DNA of 64,000 nt from Staphylococcus ratti (GTDB lineage Bacteria > Bacillota > Bacilli > Staphylococcales > Staphylococcaceae): assembly GCF_020883535.1 (NCBI RefSeq), contig NZ_CP086654.1, forward strand, positions 1,550,001 through 1,614,000. Reading direction: 5' to 3'. The position numbers and the translations under genes are program-made. The notes beneath the pieces are model-generated. The model was not told the DNA's origin. It did no database searches and saw only the letters and a program-made list of their open reading frames with translations. Below are positions 45,689 through 56,041 of this stretch, one piece after another. Within the stretch, counting starts at the first letter, position 1. Every line of letters starts with the position of its first letter.

Positions 45689-47536
45689 TTATTCGTTATC
45701 TTCCATCATTTGTTTAATTCGTTTAGCTTCTTTTTCACGTTGACCTTTGTTTAAGATTCTCTTTCTTAAACGTACATTTTCAGGTGTCACTTCTACTAAT
45801 TCATCATCATTAATAAATTCTAAAGCTTCCTCTAATGTAAGAATACGTGGTTTTTTCATTGTCTCAGTTTGGTCTTTTGTAGCTGAACGTACGTTCGTTT
45901 GATGTTTTACTTTAGTAATATTAACTGTTAAATCATTTTCACGATTATTTTGACCTACAATCATTCCTTCATAGACTTCTGTACCTGGCTCCATAAAGAT
46001 AACACCACGATCTTCAAGTCCTAAAATCGCATATTCGCTCGCACTACCTTGATCCATAGACACAAGTACACCATTACGGCGTCCACCAATACGACCTTTA
46101 ATGCGTGGACGGAATTCATCAAAAGTATGGTTAATAATGCCATAACCACGTGTCATTGACATGAATTCAGTCGTATAACCGATTAATCCTCGAGCAGGCA
46201 CATTGAAGATTAAACGTGTTAAACCGTTATCTGTTGTCATCATATCAACCATTTCACCTTTACGTTGACCTAATGATTCGATGACAGATCCCGCATATTC
46301 TTCAGGAACTTCAGCTTGAACGCGTTCAAATGGTTCATGAAGTTCGCCATCGATATCTTTTAAAATGACTTGTGGTTTAGATACTTGTAATTCAAAACCT
46401 TCTCGACGCATATTTTCAATTAAAATAGATAAATGTAATTCACCGCGACCAGCAACTGTCCAAGCATCAGGCGAATCAGTTGGTGTTACCTTTAATGAAA
46501 CGTCTGTTTCTAATTGGTTATCTAAACGTTCTTGAATTTGACGCGCAGTAACAAATTGCCCTTCGCGTCCAGCAAATGGTGAATTATTTACTCTGAAAGT
46601 CATTTCTAATGTCGGTTCATCAATGCGTAATACTGGAAGTTTATCTTGATGATCTTGAGGTGTAATCGTCTCACCTACGTTAATGTCTTCCATTCCCGAA
46701 ACAGCAATTAAATCTCCGGCATATGCTTCTTGAATCTCTTCACGTTTAAGCCCGAAATATCCAAATATTTTCGTCACTCGGAAATTTTTCACACTACCAT
46801 CTAATTTTAATAATGATACGTTTTCTCCAACACGCATCGTACCTCGGAACACACGACCAATACCAATTCGTCCAACATAATCATTGTAATCTAACAATGC
46901 AGGTTGGAACTGTAATGGTTCATCTCGGTTATCTACAGGCGCTGGCACATATTCTATAATCGTTTCGTATAGACATTGCATATTTTCATCTTGTTTGTCT
47001 GCATCTAAACTTGCAGTTCCACTAGTAGCAGAAGCATAAACGACCGGGAATTCTAATTGTTCGTCATTTGCGTCTAATTCAATAAATAAATCTAATACTT
47101 CATCTACAACACCTTCTGGACGTGCAGAGGGTTTATCAATTTTATTGACAACTACGACAGGCTTTAAGTTTTGTTCTAACGCTTTTTTAAGTACAAAACG
47201 TGTTTGCGGCATCGTACCTTCGTATGCATCAACAACAAGCACAACCCCATCGACCATTTTCATAATACGTTCTACTTCACCACCAAAGTCAGCGTGTCCT
47301 GGTGTGTCTAAAATATTAATGCGCGTACCTTTATAGTCGACTGCTGTATTTTTCGCTAAAATTGTAATCCCACGCTCTCTTTCAAGATCATTGGAATCCA
47401 TTGCACGTTCTGCAACATGTTCATTTTCACGGAAAATTCCAGATTGTTTTAATAATTCATCAACCAAAGTTGTTTTACCATGGTCGACGTGAGCGATAAT
47501 CGCAATATTACGAACATCTTCTCTAAATTTTGTCAT
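45689..47536 (-). CDS. typA: Translational GTPase TypA/BipA
   Basis: A 615-residue ribosome-binding GTPase linked to 50S assembly and stress adaptation. It has a GTPase domain with AHVDHGKTTLVDELL (G1, about 15-29), RGITI (G2), LDTPGHADF (G3) and NKID (G4), then EF-G-like domains II, III and V, and the BipA-specific C-terminal domain (EFMSMTRGYGIINHTFDEFRP and NNRENDLTVNITKVKHQTNVRSA). Divergent ylaF lies upstream, as in Bacillus. Confidence 0.98.
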   Translation of the reverse strand: MTKFREDVRNIAIIAHVDHGKTTLVDELLKQSGIFRENEHVAERAMDSNDLERERGITILAKNTAVDYKGTRINILDTPGHADFGGEVERIMKMVDGVVLVVDAYEGTMPQTRFVLKKALEQNLKPVVVVNKIDKPSARPEGVVDEVLDLFIELDANDEQLEFPVVYASATSGTASLDADKQDENMQCLYETIIEYVPAPVDNRDEPLQFQPALLDYNDYVGRIGIGRVFRGTMRVGENVSLLKLDGSVKNFRVTKIFGYFGLKREEIQEAYAGDLIAVSGMEDINVGETITPQDHQDKLPVLRIDEPTLEMTFRVNNSPFAGREGQFVTARQIQERLDNQLETDVSLKVTPTDSPDAWTVAGRGELHLSILIENMRREGFELQVSKPQVILKDIDGELHEPFERVQAEVPEEYAGSVIESLGQRKGEMVDMMTTDNGLTRLIFNVPARGLIGYTTEFMSMTRGYGIINHTFDEFRPRIKGRIGGRRNGVLVSMDQGSASEYAILGLEDRGVIFMEPGTEVYEGMIVGQNNRENDLTVNITKVKHQTNVRSATKDQTETMKKPRILTLEEALEFINDDELVEVTPENVRLRKRILNKGQREKEAKRIKQMMEDNE

Positions 47537-47633
47537 ACATTAATTTCCTTTCCTGAGTAAATTACCACTTTCTTTTGCAACTCGTTTATTATATCATATA
47601 AATGAAATGACGACACAGTTAGGTGGAATAAAG

Positions 47634-47819
47634 ATGCAAAAGTCTAAATCGATTTTTCTCGTTCTCGCACTTGTTGCAGTCTTATTTTTAGTATTGTTTA
47701 GTTTTGCAATTGCTGCAACGAATATTTTATGGATGTGTATTACATTCGTTTTATTAATGGCTACTTTAGGATATGGTTTCTCATTAAAAAAGAAATATCG
47801 CGAAAATGATTGGTTTTAA
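47634..47819 (+). CDS. YlaF-like small membrane protein (DUF5325)
   Basis: A 61-residue protein with two membrane helices (about 5-23 and 27-46) and a basic end, KKKYRENDWF. Position (divergent from typA) and layout match Bacillus YlaF, a DUF5325 member of unknown function. The ATG at 47634 has AGGTGG seven bases upstream; the earlier in-frame start lacks a site. Confidence 0.75.
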   Translation: MQKSKSIFLVLALVAVLFLVLFSFAIAATNILWMCITFVLLMATLGYGFSLKKKYRENDWF

Positions 47820-47861
47820 CATCCATCATTCCAACCGTATCCTTTTAATTGATATGTGATA

Positions 47862-47902
47862 AGAAAGGAGAGCACAACACTTTGCTGTGCTCTCCTTTCT
47901 TA
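47862..47902. terminator. Bidirectional terminator, ylaF / suhB-like
   Basis: AAGAAAGGAGAGCACA and TGTGCTCTCCTTTCTT form a perfect 16-bp stem with a 9-base loop. Confidence 0.95.
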
Positions 47903-48712
47903 TTTAAAGCGTTGTTGAAGTGTTTGAAGTTCTTGTGCCTTCGGTTGTAGATGACGCATGAAGATGTCTTCATGAATCGCGGCATTACCAATTAAAACTG
48001 TACTGTGGTGAGTAATTGACAAAGGTTCCCCTAAAAAGTTTGTTCCTTTGCCTCCCACTTCTTGTAGAATAATTAAGCCTCCAGCATAATCCCATGGATG
48101 AAGCCTAGGGGTAACATAGGCATCTAACAAACCTGTCGCTACGTAAACTATTTCTAAAGCAGCTGAGCCATATGCTCTAGCTGTACGTGCCTCTTGAATA
48201 ATTGGCTGTAATATCTCCCCCATTTTAGGTTTCGTTAACCAATTTGGATTTAAACCGACAATACTTTCTTTTAATTGTGTTGATGGGAGGAGTGGTAAAG
48301 GCGTTTCATTTTTATATGCACCATGAGAAGATTTTGCATGATATAAAATGTCACGCATCACATCATAAACAAACCCAGCATAAGGCTTTCCATCTTTAAA
48401 AATTCCAACTGATATCGCAAAGTTCTGACGTTGATGAATGAAATTTAAAGTCCCATCAATAGGATCGATGACCCATACGATACCTTCTGTCGAATCGATA
48501 TGATGGCCATGCCCTTCTTCACCGATAATCTTATGGTTTGGATATTGTGCTTCGATTTGATTCACAATAAAAGTTTCTACTGCTTTATCAACATTTGTAA
48601 CTAAATCATTAGGATTCGATTTAGCTACTATTTCAAGGTCTTCGTGCATCCATTTACGAATATTATTCCCTGCTTCTAGCACTAAGTTTTTAGCGAAATC
48701 ATATAAATGCAT
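47900..48712 (-). CDS. Inositol monophosphatase family protein (SuhB-like)
   Basis: A 270-residue Mg2+-dependent phosphatase. Metal ligands are in IIGEEGHG (about 62-69), WVIDPIDGTLNF (DPIDGT, about 80-91) and LHPWDYAGGLIIL (about 203-215). The family dephosphorylates inositol phosphate, sometimes NADP or fructose 1,6-bisphosphate; the substrate in staphylococci is uncertain. The ATG at 48712 (MHLYDFAKNL) has AGGAG eight bases upstream; the frame to 48748 is longer but atypical. Confidence 0.9.
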   Translation of the reverse strand: MHLYDFAKNLVLEAGNNIRKWMHEDLEIVAKSNPNDLVTNVDKAVETFIVNQIEAQYPNHKIIGEEGHGHHIDSTEGIVWVIDPIDGTLNFIHQRQNFAISVGIFKDGKPYAGFVYDVMRDILYHAKSSHGAYKNETPLPLLPSTQLKESIVGLNPNWLTKPKMGEILQPIIQEARTARAYGSAALEIVYVATGLLDAYVTPRLHPWDYAGGLIILQEVGGKGTNFLGEPLSITHHSTVLIGNAAIHEDIFMRHLQPKAQELQTLQQRFK

Positions 48713-48826
48713 AAGCATCACTCCTAGTTGTCTTACATTATACAACAAATCATTATATTATGAATGTTTTAGAAACTAAGTTATGCTAGAATTAATCAAG
48801 TTTACACCAACATAGGAGGAACAAAA

Positions 48827-49438
48827 ATGACGAAATATACTTTCAAACCTAAAGATTTTAAAGTATTTCAAATTGATGGTTTAGATGCCCGCATGGCTGC
48901 TTTGGACGAAAACATTCGACCACAATTCCATCAACTTGGCGCCTATTTTACAGAATATTTGAAAACAATGACAGGTGAAACTTTTTATGCACATGTTGCA
49001 AAACACGCACGTCGAACGGTGAATCCCCCTAAAGACACATGGGTCGCCTTTGCTACGAACCAACGCGGCTATAAAATGCAACCCCACTTCCAAATTGGCC
49101 TATTTGAAGATCATTTGTTTGTCATGTTTGGTATGATGCATGAAGATAAAAATAAAGCTGAAGATGTTAAAATTTTTGAAGAAAAACTAGAAACATTGCT
49201 ACAGTTACCTGAAGATTTCCAAATTTCTTTAGACCATACAAAACCAGATAAATCTAAAATTAGCCATATGTCCAAAGCGGAAGTTGAAAAGGGAATTACA
49301 CGTGCCAAGAATGTTAAAAAAGGAGAATTTTTTATTGCCCGTGCATTAAAACCAAATGCTCCAGAGCTCAAAACGGATAAAGCTTTTATTGCTTTTCTTG
49401 AAGATACATTTGAACATCTTTTAAAATTTTACAAATAA
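48827..49438 (+). CDS. YktB family protein (DUF1054)
   Basis: A 203-residue protein of UPF0637/DUF1054, with the family pattern [20 protein letters not shown] at the N-terminus, [21 protein letters not shown] in the middle, and [20 protein letters not shown]. Function is unknown. AGGAGG is 8 bases before the ATG. It is divergent from the suhB-like gene, as yktB and suhB neighbours are in Bacillus. Confidence 0.93.
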   Translation: MTKYTFKPKDFKVFQIDGLDARMAALDENIRPQFHQLGAYFTEYLKTMTGETFYAHVAKHARRTVNPPKDTWVAFATNQRGYKMQPHFQIGLFEDHLFVMFGMMHEDKNKAEDVKIFEEKLETLLQLPEDFQISLDHTKPDKSKISHMSKAEVEKGITRAKNVKKGEFFIARALKPNAPELKTDKAFIAFLEDTFEHLLKFYK

Positions 49439-49444
49439 TACATT

Positions 49445-49482
49445 TAAAGCCACATCCATTCAAATATGGATGTGGCTTTTAT
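49445..49482. terminator. Bidirectional terminator
   Basis: AAAGCCACATCCAT and ATGGATGTGGCTTT form a perfect 14-bp stem with a 6-base loop. It serves the DUF1054 gene and the convergent membrane-protein gene. Confidence 0.93.
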
Positions 49483-49490
49483 ATTATGCA

Positions 49491-50387
49491 TTAACGACGA
49501 TAATCGTCTTTTACATCATTGAAACGCGCTTTAGCGTCAGTACCTTTGTCTTTTACTTCATCTTTTAAGGATTGACGTTCATCGTGAGCATCACGATGAA
49601 GATGATTATTAACGGACGTGTCGTTATCATCACGTGATGTTTTATCACTATAGCGTTGTCCTTCTGGTTGATGATTAGTCTTTACGCCATCACGACGACC
49701 GTCTGTATGATTCGTACGATGCACATCATGCTGATTGTTTACATTGTTTTTATAATGGTCATCAACGCGATTATTATCAAACGCTTTATTTTCATCATGC
49801 TTATTTTCATAATGTTTAGAAGACGTACCTGCAGTAGTATGTTGGTACTTATTCTCTTGATGTCCTACATTGTCTCTACGATACCCTTCGTATTCGTGAT
49901 TTGAATGCGTATGATGACCTTTAGGTTTACGCACTAATAACATGATACCTGCAACCAACCATAAAATAGCGGCAATAAAACTTGCGCTCATGAAGAATCC
50001 AAGTAATGCTGCTAAAATTAATAAAATACCTGCGATAATACGTTTTTTAAATAAAAATGCAGCAATTAAAGCGACGATTAAAGGAAAACCTACCATTAAT
50101 ACTAATGGCATAACGCTATGACTTTGTGCTGCTACTTGTGAAGGGTCAGTCCCTTGTTGTTGCATTTGTTGCTGAACTTCTGGATTTTTCAACAAATTAG
50201 GGAGTTGAGCCCCAAATACAACTAGTAAAATAGCCCATAAAGCATGTAAAACAATACCAGTCCAAGTTAAAGCTTTTTCCACCGTACGTTTAAACGGTTT
50301 ATTATTATGATAATGATCATGCTGCGGACGATCATAATTTACATTATGATTGTCACGTGTTTCATAAGTATAATTGTTGTTTGCCAT
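49491..50387 (-). CDS. DUF4064-like membrane protein with His/Asn/Asp-rich tail
   Basis: A 298-residue protein with an N-terminal polar stretch rich in Asn, His and Tyr. A membrane domain of about four helices follows (about 37-62, 88-108, 110-128 and 130-152; LTWTGIVLHALWAILLVVFG). The long tail after residue 155 is extremely rich in His, Asn and Asp (HENKHDENKAFDNNRVDDHY) and probably disordered. The protein may be related to the next gene upstream by duplication. No catalytic motif is visible. The tail could bind metal or buffer charge; this is a guess. Confidence 0.8.
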   Translation of the reverse strand: MANNNYTYETRDNHNVNYDRPQHDHYHNNKPFKRTVEKALTWTGIVLHALWAILLVVFGAQLPNLLKNPEVQQQMQQQGTDPSQVAAQSHSVMPLVLMVGFPLIVALIAAFLFKKRIIAGILLILAALLGFFMSASFIAAILWLVAGIMLLVRKPKGHHTHSNHEYEGYRRDNVGHQENKYQHTTAGTSSKHYENKHDENKAFDNNRVDDHYKNNVNNQHDVHRTNHTDGRRDGVKTNHQPEGQRYSDKTSRDDNDTSVNNHLHRDAHDERQSLKDEVKDKGTDAKARFNDVKDDYRR

Positions 50388-50501
50388 AATACATAACCTC
50401 CTTAGTCGTTTTATTACCCTATCTCACAATTATAAACGTATAATTTAATAAAAATCCATAATCTTTGTTGTATTTTTTTATTTTTTGTATAAATCATATA
50501 A

Positions 50502-50548
50502 AAAAGTAGCAGAAAAATTCTTAGCATTAGAATCTCTCCGCTACTTTT
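50502..50548 (-). terminator. Terminator of the upstream DUF4064-like gene
   Basis: AAAAGTAGC and GCTACTTTT with inner ATTCT/AGAAT pairing. It lies between the start of the 49491 gene and the stop of the 50566 gene. Confidence 0.75.
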
Positions 50549-50565
50549 CACTTATTCATATCGTA

Positions 50566-51639
50566 TTATTTCGAGTCTGTCTCTTGTTCTTCAACTGTTC
50601 GTTCTTTTTGAACTTGTTTTCGATAATCATAATTCTGACGGCGTTGCGATGAAGCGCTAGGCCGTAATTTACGTTGTGCTTTCTCATGCGCTTTACGTGC
50701 CTTGCGTGCTTCTTTTTTTTGTGCTTTCATTTGTGCCCGTTCTTCTTTACGTTGTTGTTTAGAAGCTTCTGGATTCAATTGTTCATTTTCTAATGATTCA
50801 TCGTTTATATGAGCATTAGAGCGTGAATCGAATGTGTGTCCCGTATCTTGCTTTTTAGCTTCTGAACGCGGCTGATAAACCACTGTATCATCTTCATCAT
50901 CCAACGTCGATTGCTCTGTTGTGTTCTCAGTACGTTTAACAGGCTTATGATGATATTTTGCCGTTCTTGAAAGCACTTGAGGCGATTCTGATACTTCATC
51001 GGTATCTTTCGTCATATGATTTGACACATTTTCATATCTTGCAGTGTCTTCATTTTCACGTGCATGTTGTTGAGCTTGTGACGTAGGCCTCTCATAAGCT
51101 TTTTCATCAATAACATAATGTCCACGTTCTTCATTAATGTCCCTATCGTATCTTTCTTTATAAGACGTATTATAATAATTTGGCGTAGCAACTACTTTAG
51201 GCTTACGCGCAAACATCATAATAGCGATTATTAGAAAAAATAAAGGTACTAAAATTACAAATAGCGGCAATGTTATAACGGCAGCAAGGAAAAATAACAA
51301 CCCCGAAACGATACGATGTTTCATTGAAATTAACGCTAGGAATGAAATCAAAAGACATACGATTAAATATACAATAAATGCCCAAACACCATTTTGCATT
51401 GTGATGACAAATTGAGTCGCCGTTAATTGATTATTAGCTAAAAAATTTTGTATCGTTTCATTATTAGCAATGCCATTTTCAATATTTTGAATTGAATTTT
51501 CATTACTAAATAGCACTAAGCCAAAAAACATCGCTACGATAGTAGTTAGAAGTAATGCAATCCAACTTAACCATCCTAAAATTTTTTCAGCAATGCGACT
51601 CACTGGTCTTACTACCTGTTGGTAAGTCTCATAAGCCAT
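50566..51639 (-). CDS. DUF4064-like membrane protein with charged tail
   Basis: A 357-residue protein. It begins MAYETYQQVVRPVSRIAEK, has four membrane helices (about 18-45, 82-105, 108-128 and 130-150) and a long highly charged C-terminal tail with Lys/Arg/Glu/Gln runs (QQRKEERAQMKAQKKEARKA). The tail is likely helical or disordered. The N-terminal half resembles the neighbouring membrane protein, suggesting a tandem duplication. GAGGAG precedes the ATG at 51639; the extension to 51654 is unlikely. Function is unknown. Confidence 0.8.
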   Translation of the reverse strand: MAYETYQQVVRPVSRIAEKILGWLSWIALLLTTIVAMFFGLVLFSNENSIQNIENGIANNETIQNFLANNQLTATQFVITMQNGVWAFIVYLIVCLLISFLALISMKHRIVSGLLFFLAAVITLPLFVILVPLFFLIIAIMMFARKPKVVATPNYYNTSYKERYDRDINEERGHYVIDEKAYERPTSQAQQHARENEDTARYENVSNHMTKDTDEVSESPQVLSRTAKYHHKPVKRTENTTEQSTLDDEDDTVVYQPRSEAKKQDTGHTFDSRSNAHINDESLENEQLNPEASKQQRKEERAQMKAQKKEARKARKAHEKAQRKLRPSASSQRRQNYDYRKQVQKERTVEEQETDSK

Positions 51640-51702
51640 AATTTCACTCCTCATTGAACTTTGTTACTTAATTATATCTAAAGTCTTTAAAAATAACTAG
51701 AA

Positions 51703-52773
51703 TCATAATCCCATCTTAAAGTTAAGAAATCTTTCATTGTAATCATTTAATACATCCGGTCCTAAATCTTTATACACTTCAAGTCTACGTTGCACTTCAG
51801 GTGTTGGATAAATCCGTGGATCTTCACGCATTTCTTTTGGCAATAACGCTTTTGCTGTTTTGTTAGGTGTCCCATACTCTACCCATTCCGTATTTTGTTT
51901 ATTCACTTTAGGATCAAGTAAGAAATTAATAAATTGATGGGCACCTTTAACATTTTGAGATGTCTTAGGAATTACCATATTATCAAACCATAAATTAGAG
52001 CCTTCTTTAGGCACGACGTAATCAAATCGATCATCGCTAGTGAATATAGGCGCTGCCGAGCCACTCCACAAAACAGCAACCCCAGCTTCATGTTGCTCTA
52101 ACATCATTGCAATCTCATCACCTACGACACCTTTAACAGAAGGTGCAAATGATTTCAACTCTGTTTCTGCTTCCTTTAAATGTTTTGGGTTCGTGTCATT
52201 CAAACTATACCCCAAACTGCTTAAGGATAGTCCCATAATTTCACGCGCACCATCTACAAAAAGAACATCATTTTTAACACGTGGATTTTTTAAATCTTGC
52301 CAACTATCAAACTTAATGTCAGGGTATTTGGTTTTGTCGTAAATAATCCCTACTGTTCCAAAAAAGTATGGCATAGAATAGGTATTATTAGGATCAAACG
52401 ATTGATTCATAAAATGCTTATCTAAATGTTTGGCATTCGGAATTTGTTTTTTATCCAAAGGCTTTAATAAATGAGCTTTACGCATCTTTTCTATAGTGTA
52501 ATCACTTGGAAAAGCGACGTCATAACTCGTCCCGAAATTTCGAATTTTTGCTTCCATCGCCTCGTTTGAATCAAACGTTTCATAAACTACCTTAATGCCA
52601 GTCTTTTTTTCAAATTGTTGGATGACTTCTGGATCTATGTACTGTCCCCAATTGTAAACATAAAGTTTTTCTTGCTTTTGTTGTCCAACATCATGATTGA
52701 TCCAATAACCAATTGCTAAACAAAGTATACCTAGCGTGAGTGCGCCAAACACCAATTGCATTAATTGTTTCAT
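51703..52773 (-). CDS. potD: Spermidine/putrescine ABC transporter substrate-binding protein
   Basis: A 356-residue extracellular binding protein. An N-terminal hydrophobic segment without a Cys lipobox (LVFGALTLGILCLAIGYWI, anchor or signal) precedes the periplasmic-binding fold: KLYVYNWGQYIDPEVIQQFEKKTGIKVVYE, AFPSDYTIEKM and VAVLWSGSAAPI. These match PotD, which binds spermidine or putrescine. It is the last gene of potABCD; its start overlaps the potC stop (ATGA). Confidence 0.95.
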   Translation of the reverse strand: MKQLMQLVFGALTLGILCLAIGYWINHDVGQQKQEKLYVYNWGQYIDPEVIQQFEKKTGIKVVYETFDSNEAMEAKIRNFGTSYDVAFPSDYTIEKMRKAHLLKPLDKKQIPNAKHLDKHFMNQSFDPNNTYSMPYFFGTVGIIYDKTKYPDIKFDSWQDLKNPRVKNDVLFVDGAREIMGLSLSSLGYSLNDTNPKHLKEAETELKSFAPSVKGVVGDEIAMMLEQHEAGVAVLWSGSAAPIFTSDDRFDYVVPKEGSNLWFDNMVIPKTSQNVKGAHQFINFLLDPKVNKQNTEWVEYGTPNKTAKALLPKEMREDPRIYPTPEVQRRLEVYKDLGPDVLNDYNERFLNFKMGL

Positions 52774-53582
52774 GAGGTGAACCCCCTCTTATGCTCTATC
52801 GCACGTTTGTTGCGTTTCTTGAGCCATTGGTAAATGATTAAGCCTAACATGATAATAATGAACAACAATGTTGAAATAGCATTAATCTCCATGTTAATCC
52901 CTCGTCTTGCCATTGAATATATTTCAACAGATAACACGCTAAAACCATTCCCTGTAACAAAGAAACTCACTGTAAAATCATCTAAAGAATACGTCAATGC
53001 CATAAAAAATCCTCCGATGATGCCAGGCATTAATTGTGGAATCACAATTTGGCTAAAAACTTGGAAATCTGATGCACCTAAATCACGTCCAGCATCTAAA
53101 ATTGATGCGTTCATTTCATATAATTTAGGTAAAATAATAATAACGACAATAGGAATACAAAATGCAATATGTGAGACGAGCACCGATGTAAATCCTAATC
53201 CAAAACCGGTTATATGCCCCAATGCTGTAAACATAATTAAAAATGAGGCACCGATAACAACATCAGAAGAAACCATTAACACATTATTTAACGTTAAAAA
53301 TGATATTTTCAGTGTCTTATTGCGGATTTGATATAACATTAACGCACCAAATAACCCGATAATTGTCGAAATCGCTGCTGCAATCAATGCCACTGCAATC
53401 GTGTTAAAAACCACTTCTAATAAGCGTGTATTATTAAAAAGCGCAACATAATGTTCCAACGTAAAACCACTAAAACGAACCATATTTCCTTCGCTATTAA
53501 AAGAATAGAACATCAAATAAAAAATCGGTAAGTATAAAATGATAAGTAAACCTATTAAATAACTTTTACCAAACCATTTCAT
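52770..53582 (-). CDS. potC: Spermidine/putrescine ABC transporter permease PotC
   Basis: A 270-residue inner permease with six helices. The EAA-type ATPase-contact loop is in DAGRDLGASDFQVFSQIVIPQLMPGIIGG (about 150-178). The polyamine branch of BPD permeases pairs PotB with PotC. Overlaps potB and potD in the operon. Confidence 0.95.
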   Translation of the reverse strand: MKWFGKSYLIGLLIILYLPIFYLMFYSFNSEGNMVRFSGFTLEHYVALFNNTRLLEVVFNTIAVALIAAAISTIIGLFGALMLYQIRNKTLKISFLTLNNVLMVSSDVVIGASFLIMFTALGHITGFGLGFTSVLVSHIAFCIPIVVIIILPKLYEMNASILDAGRDLGASDFQVFSQIVIPQLMPGIIGGFFMALTYSLDDFTVSFFVTGNGFSVLSVEIYSMARRGINMEINAISTLLFIIIMLGLIIYQWLKKRNKRAIEHKRGFTS

Positions 53583-54385
53583 TATGACGCGCCTCCCTTA
53601 TGTTTTGTACGTGTTAAGATCAGAAGAAGAGCCATAAATAAAACAAGGAACAAGGCGATTGTTGAACCCATTCCGTAATTTTGTATCACTAGAAATTGTT
53701 CTTCTATCGCCGTACCAATATTAACCACTTTATTACCTGCGATTAAGCGTGTAATCATAAACAAAGAGAGCGCTGGAATAAATGTAATTTGAATACCTGT
53801 TTTAATACCTTCTTTAGATAACGGTAATAAGACTTTTTGTATTGTTGTAAATGTACTGGCGCCCAAATCTTGTGCCGCGTAAAACAATTGAGGATTAATA
53901 TCCTTCATACTATTGTAAATAGGTAATAACATGAAGGGAATATAAATATAAGCCGAAACAATGATAAACGCTGGCGCCGTAAATAACAACGATTGTGAAG
54001 GCAAATGCAACATATTAATGAAACGGTTGATAATTCCATCTTGACTGAAAATCCCAATAAATGCATATGTCTTAAGTAGTAAATTCATCCAAGTTGGAAT
54101 AATCATTATTAAAAGCCAAGTTGCAGCATGCGCAGATTGACGAATAAAATAAGCTGCAGGATAGCTTATGATTAAACATACTAGTGTAATGATTGCCGCA
54201 TAAAAAATAGATTCACCTAACATGTACATATAGCGCATTGTGAAAAATTGTTGATAGTTTGTTAATGAAAAATGGCCATTTTGGTCTACAAAAGAAAAGT
54301 AACATAGTAGAATGACTGGAATGATAATAAAAATCAGCATCCATAAAATATAAGGTATTGCTAACCAACGACTAATGTTTTTCAT
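53582..54385 (-). CDS. potB: Spermidine/putrescine ABC transporter permease PotB
   Basis: A 267-residue permease with six helices. The EAA loop is [28 protein letters not shown] (about 168-195). I prefer the ATG at 54385, because GGAG is about eight bases upstream and PotB proteins start near MKNISRWL; the ATG at 54400 has less support. It overlaps the end of potA. Confidence 0.94.
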   Translation of the reverse strand: MKNISRWLAIPYILWMLIFIIIPVILLCYFSFVDQNGHFSLTNYQQFFTMRYMYMLGESIFYAAIITLVCLIISYPAAYFIRQSAHAATWLLIMIIPTWMNLLLKTYAFIGIFSQDGIINRFINMLHLPSQSLLFTAPAFIIVSAYIYIPFMLLPIYNSMKDINPQLFYAAQDLGASTFTTIQKVLLPLSKEGIKTGIQITFIPALSLFMITRLIAGNKVVNIGTAIEEQFLVIQNYGMGSTIALFLVLFMALLLILTRTKHKGGAS

Positions 54386-55472
54386 CTTCGACGTCTCCAT
54401 AACCTTCTATACGCTTATCAAATTCTTCCTCAGTTTCACCTGGCACCATAATGTGAATAGCTTCAGGTTTGAAATATAAACCTACTTTATCATCCACTTC
54501 AGCATTATTTGTAGATTGAATGGTCCATTGATAACCTTGCTCATCGATACAAGTAATTTCATAATGTACACCTCTAAATAAAGTCGAGTGTACAGTTGCT
54601 TTAAATAACCCTTGAGGCGCATCAATTAAAGAAATGTCTTCTGGTCGAATAATGACATCTACCTTTTTACCTGAAGGAATATCTTTATCTACACATTCAA
54701 AATCTTGACCATAAATATTAACGATATAATCTTCTACCATGCGCCCTTCAACAATATTAGACTCCCCGATAAAGTCGGCCACATACCGGTTAACTGGTTC
54801 GTCATAAATATCAAGAGGCGTACCAAATTGTTCGATGTTACCTTCTCTCATTACAAAAATATAATCACTTAACGCCAGTGCTTCTTCTTGATCATGTGTA
54901 ACAAATACAAAGGTAATTCCTAATCTTGATTGCAATTCTCTTAATTCATATTGCATTTCTGTACGTAATTTTAAGTCTAAAGCGGATAAAGATTCGTCAA
55001 GCAATAAAATTTCCGGTTCATTAACAATCGCCCGAGCAATCGCAATTCGCTGCTTTTGTCCACCACTTAACGCTTGAATATCACGTTCCACATATTGTTC
55101 TAATTTTACAAGTCTTAGCGCTTCGTGAACTTTTTCTTTAATTTGTGCTTTATCCATCTTTTTCATTTTTAATCCAAATGCCACGTTTTCATAGACGTTC
55201 AAGTGAGGAAAGAGTGCATAATCTTGGAACACGGTATTCACTTGTCTTTTATTTGGTGGAAGATGGTTAATCGTTTTTCCTTGATAAACAATTTGCCCTT
55301 CGTCCACTTGTGTGAATCCGGCAATCAGCTTTAAAATCGTTGTTTTACCACAGCCTGATGGACCTAAAAGTGTATAAAAATGTCCAGATTCAATTTCTAA
55401 ATTAATCCCTTTAAGTATTGTCTTATCTTGATATTTTTTGGTTACATTGTGAAAAGATAATAATGTTGTCAA
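54372..55472 (-). CDS. potA: Spermidine/putrescine ABC transporter ATPase
   Basis: A 366-residue ATPase of the polyamine importer. Walker A is GPSGCGKTT (about 38-46), the Q-loop sits in [11 protein letters not shown], the signature [14 protein letters not shown] near 134-147, Walker [13 protein letters not shown]-loop [10 protein letters not shown]. The C-terminal TOBE domain (about 235-345) is present. The start codon is TTG with AGGAGG 7 bases upstream. It follows the XRE-cupin regulator by 11 bases, so the regulator is the first gene of the operon. Confidence 0.96.
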   Translation of the reverse strand: MTTLLSFHNVTKKYQDKTILKGINLEIESGHFYTLLGPSGCGKTTILKLIAGFTQVDEGQIVYQGKTINHLPPNKRQVNTVFQDYALFPHLNVYENVAFGLKMKKMDKAQIKEKVHEALRLVKLEQYVERDIQALSGGQKQRIAIARAIVNEPEILLLDESLSALDLKLRTEMQYELRELQSRLGITFVFVTHDQEEALALSDYIFVMREGNIEQFGTPLDIYDEPVNRYVADFIGESNIVEGRMVEDYIVNIYGQDFECVDKDIPSGKKVDVIIRPEDISLIDAPQGLFKATVHSTLFRGVHYEITCIDEQGYQWTIQSTNNAEVDDKVGLYFKPEAIHIMVPGETEEEFDKRIEGYGDVEDEKH

Positions 55473-55483
55473 AGTCTTTCCTC

Positions 55484-56023
55484 CTATAAATACGATGACG
55501 TCGCTACAATCATCACACGCGCTTCTTTATTTTTTTCATTGATAAGCTGGTGTTGTTTGGTCGCTTTAAAATATAGTGCATCCCCTTTTGAAGCATTATA
55601 GTTTTCATTGCCTAATTTAAGCGTGACACATCCATGCATACAATAAACGAACGTATCAGAATACGAAGGTTCAAATAATTTATATGCTGCTTGAGGCTGT
55701 AGCGTGAGCAATAGCGGCTCCATTTCAAATTCATTTGATGTTTTCACAGGCCACTGCAAAAAATACCCTTTATCATACTCATCATAAGTGAGCTGATCGG
55801 CTTTAGGATAATGTATTTTATCCACTTGCTTTTTATCGAAAAATTCTGCTGGTGTTGTACCAAGCACTTCTAATAAATTCAAAAAGGTTTCCATACTCGG
55901 AGAAGTTTTATCACTTTCAATTTGAGAAATATATCCTTTAGATAAATCTGTACGCTCTCCAAGCTCTTCCTGTGTTAAATTTTTAAGTTGTCTTAAAGTT
56001 TTAAGTTTTTTTCCAATATTCAT
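55484..56023 (-). CDS. XRE-cupin transcriptional regulator of the pot operon
   Basis: A 179-residue regulator with an N-terminal HTH_3 ([39 protein letters not shown], about 6-44) and a C-terminal cupin sensor domain (about 105-176, [25 protein letters not shown]). PuuR-like proteins of this type sense polyamines. It heads the potABCD operon and has GTTTA/TAAAC half-sites upstream, so autoregulation is likely. Ligand identity is inferred from the operon. Confidence 0.9.
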   Translation of the reverse strand: MNIGKKLKTLRQLKNLTQEELGERTDLSKGYISQIESDKTSPSMETFLNLLEVLGTTPAEFFDKKQVDKIHYPKADQLTYDEYDKGYFLQWPVKTSNEFEMEPLLLTLQPQAAYKLFEPSYSDTFVYCMHGCVTLKLGNENYNASKGDALYFKATKQHQLINEKNKEARVMIVATSSYL

Positions 56024-56041
56024 GTTTGACCTCTAAAAAAG

